Below are positions 14,467 through 20,738 of a stretch of 20,738 nt of DNA, piece after piece. Each line of letters begins with the position of its first letter. The first letter of the stretch is position 1. Made by a program: the position numbers and the translations under genes. This DNA is from Calditrichaceae bacterium (GTDB lineage: Bacteria; Calditrichota; Calditrichia; Calditrichales; Calditrichaceae): assembly GCA_030592985.1 (NCBI GenBank), contig JAUVIB010000010.1, forward strand, positions 1 through 20,738. The letters run 5' to 3'. Under the pieces are notes generated by a model, which had not been told where the DNA came from, searched no databases, and saw only the letters and a program-made list of their open reading frames with translations.

Positions 14467-16941
14467 CTATTTGATAAATATCATTTTCTTTACGTCCTGT
14501 AATTCTCCCGCTTCAATACGATACATATAAACGCCTGAGGCCATTCCTTTAGCATTGAATTCAATCTCATGCAAACCGGATTCCATATGCTTATTAATCA
14601 ATGTTTTTACAAGCTGACCAATACTGTTATAGACTTCAATCTTTACATTGACTGCATTTGGAAGAGAGAATTCTACCCGGGTGACGGGATTAAAGGGATT
14701 GGGATAATTATTAACTACAAATTCAGATGTAATTGATTCTGCTCCTTCCGGAATAGTATATTCAATGTCCATTCGATCTAATCTTGAAGCGGCTGATAAT
14801 GCTAAGGGGTGCTCAGGGTAAGAAGTTATTAACTCTTTTAAGCATTCTGCCGCCTTTTCTTTTTCATTAAGAAAATCACCAAGAACCACACCTTTTCCAT
14901 ATAGCGCACGCATCCTAATCTCTTCAAATGAGCATTCAACTAAGACTTCATCATACATCTGAACAGCTTTTTCATATTCATCATTTCTAACATTGAGTGA
15001 AGCCAATAACATTTTAGAATTGAATTTTATTTCACCCTCGTATTTCTTATCATTAATCAAAAAATTTAGATATTCAACTGCCTCATTTGCCTGTTTCAGA
15101 TATTTATAACAGCGTACAATATACGGCAATGATCTATTAGATAACATGAGATCAAAATTATCGGCTACAATGCTTTTAAACTTTTCAATTACAGTTTGAT
15201 AAACCGTTATATTTTCCTGAACAGAAGATTTATCAATTCTTTTCTCTTCTCTTAAATTTCTGAAAAGTGCTTTTGCATCGTTAAAAATGCTTTCCATTGT
15301 TTCGATAACAGGCACATCTTCATCTAAAACAATTACTTTTGGGAATCCCTCCCAACAAGGCTCATTATTAATTGTGACATCACCATAGGTGCTGCCGGTA
15401 ATAATACAACATTCTGCATAAACTTCGCAAGCGGTTGACGTTGCAGCCCAGATATCGTAACTGTTATCTTCAAATTCGATTTCACACAAATCGGCGTCTG
15501 AATATCCGGAAACCTGAACAGCATAAGTTTTATTAGATATAAAGTCAATGTTGTAAGGTTGAACTTCTTCCAATTTAAAATAAGTGTAGTTATGCCCATA
15601 AACACCATATCTTGAGTCTTCTACGGTATTAAGGTGAATAATATTGATATCGCTGTTATTAATATCCAGTGCATATCTGTCATCGTGATCAGCATTAATA
15701 AGATCAAATTCATGATCATCACCGTAGTCACATTCAATCCTTTCGCCAGTCTCAACATTATATATTTTATTGCCAATACCGGAATTAATATCAAGTATTT
15801 CACCAATAGTTAAGTTTTTTATTTCACAATCATCCACATTCTGAAGCGTTACTTCACCGGTAATTGTCGTATTAGATCTATTTTCACCTTCAATTGTTAT
15901 ATTATCTTTTGAAATAGTAGGAGATTCATTATAGTTACCAGAATTGAGATGAATATCCCAACCAGATGAAGACCAGTTAACTACGCTCTGTATAGTAGCT
16001 GATGAAGGGAAAAATCCTTTGTAATAAGAACCTGATTTTACAAAAATCTTATCATCTGTAACTGTCCCATTATTAATTATTATACCGCTACCGGAACATT
16101 TAATTGTATAACTATTAAGATTTACAGATGCAGATGATTTAATATTAAGTGTTATATCAGAGGGAACAGTTACATTACCAGTGAGGGTATTTGAATCCCA
16201 ATCTTCATCGGAAGAAAGTGTACCGGATGAAGTTTGTAGATATGTCAGATTTAAAACACCTGAATAATTATCACTTATTTGTGGATGCATTGCAGGTTGA
16301 TAAGATGTTGTTCTTGGTGCAGCGTAGCTATGTAATTCTTCAGCAGTAACTTTAGAGTCACTATTGCTATCAGCTGTTTTTGAGTCTAAACCTTCGCAAA
16401 GATATGCTGTAAACACACTATGCCCATTAGGCCCACCACAATAGGAGGCTTCATCAGCTCTGCATGACGCAGAAATAACCCCTTTATCTATTGTATTAGA
16501 AAAATAACCTGCATGACAAATATCTAAAAATACACCATATTGATTATTACTACTACCCATATCCGATTTTAATTCTGAAGGTGTATATATACTTAGCTCA
16601 TAAGTAACTAATCCTTCGTCTTCTACGCCATGTCCGGAATCAAAAAAAATATTTGTATTATTAGAGCTTGCTGCTGGAAGAGCTTGTACAGCATTTCTTA
16701 TAACACTCTCTGTAGCATCAGAACTTAATTTGAGATTCATATTACTATAAATCCAATTATGATCATCATATAATAAGTCTCGCATTTCTTCAGCATCCCA
16801 TTCACAATCATCAGGCAAATCATTTGCGGTACCGATATAATCAGAAATGCCGACAAACACGCCATTATAAGTATGCGCATAAGCGCTAAATGTTAAGAGC
16901 AACATCCACACTACTAAAAGTGTTACTTTTTTTATTTTCAT
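14467..16941 (-). CDS. Secreted caspase-like protease with beta-helix, helical repeats and T9SS sorting domain
   Basis: This 824-aa protein starts at ATG 16941 after AGGAG. A signal peptide (1-22) is followed by a peptidase C14/caspase-like domain (about 24-235) with both catalytic residues: H104 in DSGHG and C142 in FLDICHAG. An EF-hand-like loop lies inside it (D191-x-N-x-D195 with E202), suggesting calcium control as in metacaspases. Residues about 245-530 are Asn/Ser-rich with I-x-I strands, as in right-handed parallel beta-helices. Residues about 540-725 are TPR-like helical repeats. The tail (744-824) is a type A T9SS sorting domain beginning NNYPNPFNPVTR and ending GVYMYRI...KKMIFIK. 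It should be exported by Sec and T9SS and sorted to the surface or medium. The substrate is unknown. Confidence 0.85.
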   Translation of the reverse strand: MKIKKVTLLVVWMLLLTFSAYAHTYNGVFVGISDYIGTANDLPDDCEWDAEEMRDLLYDDHNWIYSNMNLKLSSDATESVIRNAVQALPAASSNNTNIFFDSGHGVEDEGLVTYELSIYTPSELKSDMGSSNNQYGVFLDICHAGYFSNTIDKGVISASCRADEASYCGGPNGHSVFTAYLCEGLDSKTADSNSDSKVTAEELHSYAAPRTTSYQPAMHPQISDNYSGVLNLTYLQTSSGTLSSDEDWDSNTLTGNVTVPSDITLNIKSSASVNLNSYTIKCSGSGIIINNGTVTDDKIFVKSGSYYKGFFPSSATIQSVVNWSSSGWDIHLNSGNYNESPTISKDNITIEGENRSNTTITGEVTLQNVDDCEIKNLTIGEILDINSGIGNKIYNVETGERIECDYGDDHEFDLINADHDDRYALDINNSDINIIHLNTVEDSRYGVYGHNYTYFKLEEVQPYNIDFISNKTYAVQVSGYSDADLCEIEFEDNSYDIWAATSTACEVYAECCIITGSTYGDVTINNEPCWEGFPKVIVLDEDVPVIETMESIFNDAKALFRNLREEKRIDKSSVQENITVYQTVIEKFKSIVADNFDLMLSNRSLPYIVRCYKYLKQANEAVEYLNFLINDKKYEGEIKFNSKMLLASLNVRNDEYEKAVQMYDEVLVECSFEEIRMRALYGKGVVLGDFLNEKEKAAECLKELITSYPEHPLALSAASRLDRMDIEYTIPEGAESITSEFVVNNYPNPFNPVTRVEFSLPNAVNVKIEVYNSIGQLVKTLINKHMESGLHEIEFNAKGMASGVYMYRIEAGELQDVKKMIFIK

Positions 16942-17027
16942 TACCTTATTCTCCTATTGAATATTTATTACCGCAATGTTAAAGTTAGTAACAATGTGTA
17001 TTTTGGCTATAATTTGGTTTTTCTATA

Positions 17028-17627
17028 TTAGGGTTTTTTCTTATTTGTAGAGCCTGGAGTCTGGATAGACTCAAATAATCCAAATATTTTAACTCCTGAA
17101 CCATATTTTTCAAAGTACCGTGATATGCTGTATCCATCTTTTGAGTAACCAACGACAGATTTACCGGCAAAACTGAGCACTTTTTCTGACTTTGATGGAT
17201 TACCATAACGTAAAATGTCTATATCTGCTTCAGATAAGTTTTGTGTAGATAATGCAAAAAAACCACCTTTTAATAAATTGGCTAACCCGCTTAAAACAAT
17301 TAATTTTTTGCCGAATAGCTCATTTATATTTTTTGTTGCTGCAATAAGCAGATAGTCGCCCGGCTTTATCACAATACCCCCTTTTTTTTGAATTGAATCT
17401 GGAAGCATATTTATTGTCTTGACATGGGATAAACGGAAGCGCGCGAGTGTAAGCGCTTTATCTGTTGGATTGAAAACTTCCAACCAATTTGTATTTGGTG
17501 CTACATTATTTAAACATACTTCAGAGAAAATAAGACCATTTTTAATTATACCATCTGTTTCGTTTTGTGCATAAACGATGTGAGATAATAGAATTATAAT
17601 AGCTAAAATTCTTGTTTTAAAATACAT
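17028..17627 (-). CDS. Secreted lamin-tail-domain (LTD) protein
   Basis: Two adjacent ATGs are present; the second (17627) is preferred because GGAGG lies 6 nt upstream. A signal peptide ends near V-Y-A-Q. Residues about 32-150 match an LTD domain: IFSEVCLNN with N-W-L-E-V-F-N-P-T, then A-R-F-R-L-S, then a P-G-D-Y-L-L-I strand. The protein ends T-P-G-S-T-N-K-K-K-P soon after the domain and carries no T9SS tail, whereas many FCB-group LTD proteins do. It may be periplasmic, or it may have lost its tail. It lies between the LRR and caspase-like genes on the same strand, 86 bp before the latter. LTD domains in bacteria are thought to mediate binding or envelope attachment. Confidence 0.8.
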   Translation of the reverse strand: MYFKTRILAIIILLSHIVYAQNETDGIIKNGLIFSEVCLNNVAPNTNWLEVFNPTDKALTLARFRLSHVKTINMLPDSIQKKGGIVIKPGDYLLIAATKNINELFGKKLIVLSGLANLLKGGFFALSTQNLSEADIDILRYGNPSKSEKVLSFAGKSVVGYSKDGYSISRYFEKYGSGVKIFGLFESIQTPGSTNKKKP

Positions 17628-17669
17628 CATAATCCTCCATTAAATTGTTTTAAATGCTTTACACGTTTT

Positions 17670-18950
17670 TTATTGCCAAAATACAATAACTCCTCTTTGT
17701 TGCAAAATCGGTATGTATTCATTAATTGATTGCTCACTTAACGGATTGCCAGATAAAGAAACATAACTACCACTGATAGTTCCGAAATCTATATTATTAA
17801 CCAAAGGTGAAATATCTATAATACTATTATTTTTTAGTTTTACCCCAACAAGATTTGGTAAATTTGACAAAGCGGAAATATCTGAAATATTATTTTTATC
17901 AAGATAAATAAATTCTAAATCAGTTAAGTTCGTCAAGGCGGAAATGTCTGATATATTATTTCTTTTTAAATAAATCCTTTGTAAATGTGTAAAATTTTGT
18001 AATTGTGATATATCGCTAATATTACATTCAGGAGCCCATAAGTATTTTAAATGAATTGAATTCGAAATAATTGATAAATCAAAAGTTGGAACTTCAAGCA
18101 GCCAAATTTCTTCCAGCTGGACAAAATTTTCCAATACGCTGACATCGGTAATAGGATTTGCGATAAGTTTTAGATATTTTAATTTTTTTAAATTATTTAA
18201 ACAAGATATATCTCTGATATTATTTACACTTAAATCCAAATATTCCAATTGTGTAAGATTCTGTAAGGGACAGATGTCCGAAATCTTTTCATTTTGGTCT
18301 AAATCCAATCTTTTTAAATTAACTAGCTTTTCTAAAGGTAATAACTCGGTTACTTCATGTCTTGATAAGTCTAACCAAGATAGGTTTACACATTTATTTA
18401 CCCCATTCAATGAAGTAATTTTCTTAATAAAGCCTTTATTTCCTAATAGTGTATCTATCACTAGCAAGTCAAAATCAGCTATATTTCCAGTCGGTTGATT
18501 TAACGACAACCTTATATAGCTTTCCAAAGCGGGATCATCAAATATGATCTCACCGCTTCTATTTTTGACATCTATAATAAACCTAGTTCTTTCGGAAATG
18601 ATATGCAACGAATCCAACGATGTGTTTGCCGGGCCACCTTCTACATAAAACAGAAATTTATAAATACCGGCTTTAGTAAAACAAACATCAGGGTATGGAT
18701 TTTGGGGATCTGAACAAATGAAGATTTTTTCCGGATTATTTTCATCCTGTATCCATTTATGTAAAATAATTGAAGTAGTATCGGTGATCTGAGAATCCGT
18801 TATTAATTGCAGATAGCTGCCAACTTTGCTTTCTATACTGTATTCAATTTCTGTTTCTTCTATTGGTGATAAGCAGTCTTTATTTTTTTTACACGTGCAA
18901 AATATTAACAAAAGGGTTAATATATTTAATAGTATATATTTCTTTATCAT
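17670..18950 (-). CDS. Secreted leucine-rich-repeat protein, probable lipoprotein
   Basis: The start is set at ATG 18950, giving 426 aa, because GGAG lies close upstream and the sequence then opens with a typical signal (MIKKYILLNILTLLLIFCTC). A TTG at 18974 is the longest open start. The Cys residues after the hydrophobic stretch suggest lipidation, though the lipobox is not ideal. About residues 30-165 look like an immunoglobulin-like domain. Residues about 180-400 are SDS22/internalin-type LRRs of about 22 residues with the repeated N-I-S-D-I-S-x-L pattern, at least eight units. A short cap closes the protein. It is the first gene of a leftward cluster with the LTD and caspase-like genes, 42 bp upstream of the former. 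A binding or adhesion role is inferred. Confidence 0.85.
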   Translation of the reverse strand: MIKKYILLNILTLLLIFCTCKKNKDCLSPIEETEIEYSIESKVGSYLQLITDSQITDTTSIILHKWIQDENNPEKIFICSDPQNPYPDVCFTKAGIYKFLFYVEGGPANTSLDSLHIISERTRFIIDVKNRSGEIIFDDPALESYIRLSLNQPTGNIADFDLLVIDTLLGNKGFIKKITSLNGVNKCVNLSWLDLSRHEVTELLPLEKLVNLKRLDLDQNEKISDICPLQNLTQLEYLDLSVNNIRDISCLNNLKKLKYLKLIANPITDVSVLENFVQLEEIWLLEVPTFDLSIISNSIHLKYLWAPECNISDISQLQNFTHLQRIYLKRNNISDISALTNLTDLEFIYLDKNNISDISALSNLPNLVGVKLKNNSIIDISPLVNNIDFGTISGSYVSLSGNPLSEQSINEYIPILQQRGVIVFWQ

Positions 18951-19448
18951 CACAACTCCACTTTTCCCTTCCAAGTGATTATATTATATGATAATGACCC
19001 CACATAAATAAAGGAGAAAATATACTGTCATCCAAACCAATAGTTAAAATAAAATAAGGTTTGATAATGTATTAATAAAAGAGCGGTTATGGCATAATTG
19101 ATACGTGGGGGTACAACAGTACACTAATCCATTTAAAAATAGAGATTTAATAGCCGGTGATGATAATAATAAATTACGGAATATTTTCATTGTAATATAA
19201 TCCGTTATTATTCTAAGCACATCAAATGTAATAATAAAATCCACAAATGCAACTATATTTTTCAATCAACGGTTATTTTTACTTAATTTAAATGGTATAT
19301 TATTAGTATTTTAAAATAATAAGTACCCTGTTTATGTAATTTATTTTGCACTTAAAGACGGATATAATTAAGTTCAGTTTTTTAACAATACTATTAATAG
19401 CAGATGGTTTGAAATTTTTTATAAAATATAAATGCAAAGGAGATTATT
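18951..19448. other. Long divergent spacer between the LRR cluster and enolase
   Basis: About 500 bp without a convincing gene. A 73-codon leftward frame (19044-19265) has no ribosome site and no family resemblance. A small hairpin (ACGGA with TCCGT, about 19177-19206) and a GTACAACAGTAC palindrome (about 19113-19124) are visible. A TATAAT at 19363-19368 is a possible enolase -10 with only a weak -35. Confidence 0.4.
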
Positions 19449-20732
19449 ATGTGTATGATAGAAGATGTATACGCGCGCGAAATTTTGGATTCCAGAGGGA
19501 ATCCTACAATAGAAGTTGAAGTTTTATTAGAAGACGGTTCTTTTGGCAGGGCGGCAGTCCCTTCCGGCGCTTCTACCGGAGAAGCTGAAGCGGTTGAACT
19601 GCGTGACGGCGACAAATCACGTTATCTTGGAAAAGGTGTTTTAAAAGCGGTTCAAAATGTAAATGAAATCATTACTGATGAAATTATCGGATTAGACGCC
19701 AGCGAACAAACGTATCTTGATGAGACGCTAATTGCTCTTGACGGTACGAAAAATAAAAGTAAATTGGGCGCCAATGCGCTTCTCGGCGTTTCCATGGCGG
19801 CGGCCAAAGCAGCGGCGGAGTGTGTCGGCTTACCGCTTTATCAATATCTTGGCGGTGTAAATGCCAAAATTTTGCCGGTTCCCATGATGAATGTTCTTAA
19901 TGGTGGTGAACATGCTGATAATAACGTTGATATTCAGGAATTTATGATTTTCCCTGCCGGCGCTGAGAAATTTAGTGAAGCGTTAAGAATGGGTGCGGAA
20001 GTTTTTCATAATTTAAAAAGCGTATTAAAGGGTAAAGGCTACAATACAGCCGTTGGCGATGAAGGAGGGTTTGCTCCGAATCTGAAATCGAACGAAGAAG
20101 CTGTTGAGTTGATTATTAAAGGTATAGAGAAGGCCGGTTACAAAGCCGGTGAAGATATCTTTATCTGTCTCGATCCGGCCAGCAGTGAGTTTTATGATAA
20201 AAAAACCAAAACTTATAATCTCGCTTCCGAAGGTAAAAAACTTGATTCTGATCAGATGATCACCTTTTACGAAGAGTGGGTAAAAAAATATCCCATCGTT
20301 TCTATCGAAGACGGTTTGGCAGAGAATGATTGGGAAGGTTGGGCAATGATGACGGAGCGTCTTGGCTCTAAAATTCAGATTGTCGGGGATGACCTGTTTG
20401 TAACCAATACTGAATTTTTAAAGCGCGGTATTGATGAAGGTATTGCGAACTCTATTCTGATTAAATTAAACCAAATCGGGACGATTACTGAAACATTAGA
20501 CGCCATTCGAATGGCTCATAATGCAGGCTATACCGCTGTTGTTTCTCACCGCTCAGGCGAAACGGAAGATGCAACTATTGCCGATCTTGTTGTGGCAACC
20601 AATGCGGGTCAGATTAAAACAGGTTCTACTTCACGCAGTGACCGTATTGCAAAATACAATCAATTGCTTAGAATCGAAGACATGCTTGATGACAGTGCTA
20701 TTTTTATGGGTAAAGGCGCTCTTAAAAAATAA
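19449..20732 (+). CDS. eno: Enolase (phosphopyruvate hydratase)
   Basis: This complete 427-aa glycolytic enzyme interconverts 2-phosphoglycerate and phosphoenolpyruvate in the cytosol with magnesium. The N-terminal E-I-L-D-S-R-G-N-P-T-I-E-V-E, the GASTGEAEAVELRDGD loop, PMMNVLNGGEHADNNVDIQEF, AVGDEGGFAPNL, SIEDGLAENDWEGW, GDDLFVTN, the signature ILIKLNQIGTITET and SHRSGETEDATIADL are all intact. AAGGAG at 19437-19442 lies 6 nt before the ATG. The length is normal for bacterial enolase. It stands alone here, divergent from the LRR cluster; anything downstream is outside the window. Confidence 0.99.
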   Translation: MCMIEDVYAREILDSRGNPTIEVEVLLEDGSFGRAAVPSGASTGEAEAVELRDGDKSRYLGKGVLKAVQNVNEIITDEIIGLDASEQTYLDETLIALDGTKNKSKLGANALLGVSMAAAKAAAECVGLPLYQYLGGVNAKILPVPMMNVLNGGEHADNNVDIQEFMIFPAGAEKFSEALRMGAEVFHNLKSVLKGKGYNTAVGDEGGFAPNLKSNEEAVELIIKGIEKAGYKAGEDIFICLDPASSEFYDKKTKTYNLASEGKKLDSDQMITFYEEWVKKYPIVSIEDGLAENDWEGWAMMTERLGSKIQIVGDDLFVTNTEFLKRGIDEGIANSILIKLNQIGTITETLDAIRMAHNAGYTAVVSHRSGETEDATIADLVVATNAGQIKTGSTSRSDRIAKYNQLLRIEDMLDDSAIFMGKGALKK

Positions 20733-20738
20733 ATTTAT

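Noticed and set aside
16985..17206. 73-codon leftward frame overlapping the LTD gene
   Set aside because: It is out of frame with a well-supported LTD gene and has no features of its own.
19044..19265. 73-codon leftward frame upstream of enolase
   Set aside because: No ribosome site, no family resemblance, in an A/T-rich spacer.
1..20738. CRISPR array or insertion sequence
   Set aside because: No regularly spaced long repeats and no transposase-like reading frame were found.

Overview
The window reads as part of a low-GC chromosome from the FCB side of the bacteria (Bacteroidota, Ignavibacteriota, Calditrichota, Marinimicrobia and relatives). The evidence is a secreted protein ending in a type IX secretion sorting domain with an N-Y-P-N-P-F-N-P motif, a DUF3098-like small membrane protein, a ComEA-type helix-hairpin-helix domain joined to a predicted outer-membrane beta-barrel, and an MCE/Mla lipid transporter with a STAS-MlaE fusion. 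The phylum cannot be fixed from the sequence alone.

Positions 1-6480 look like one end of an integrated mobile element. They hold a phage-like cysteine-containing protein (61-771, +), then a leftward operon of a tiny zinc ribbon (4554-4694), a 990-aa primase-helicase fusion (1470-4442) and a two-HTH protein (973-1371). An excisionase-type HTH protein (4932-5273) and an orphan 312-aa protein (5493-6431) follow. A near-consensus promoter (4810-4838) and a hairpin-bearing leader precede the zinc ribbon. The region abuts the 3' end of tRNA-Val(UAC) (6481-6555), a classic integration target. No integrase and no second att copy are visible here, so the far end should lie beyond position 1.

Positions 6559-12245 hold core envelope functions. 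A DUF3098-like gene runs leftward into the tRNA. A rightward Mla-type operon encodes an MCE protein, an auxiliary lipoprotein and a STAS-permease fusion. Its ATPase gene (11517-12245) is separated from the rest by an unrelated ORC/AAA-type ATPase gene with its own promoter (10100-11329) and about 500 bp of spacer rich in secondary structure.

Positions 12335-18950 encode surface and secreted proteins: an HhH/beta-barrel protein (+), converging on a leftward three-gene cluster of an LRR protein, a lamin-tail-domain protein and a large secreted caspase-like protein with an EF-hand-like loop, beta-helix, helical repeats and a T9SS tail. The window ends with a complete enolase gene (19449-20732).

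The points most worth a second look are the primase-helicase operon with its missed 46-aa zinc ribbon and leader ORF, the split Mla operon, the secreted caspase cluster, and several regulatory structures: 11-bp phased repeats, alternative RNA hairpins, and leader peptides that end at or overlap main-gene starts.
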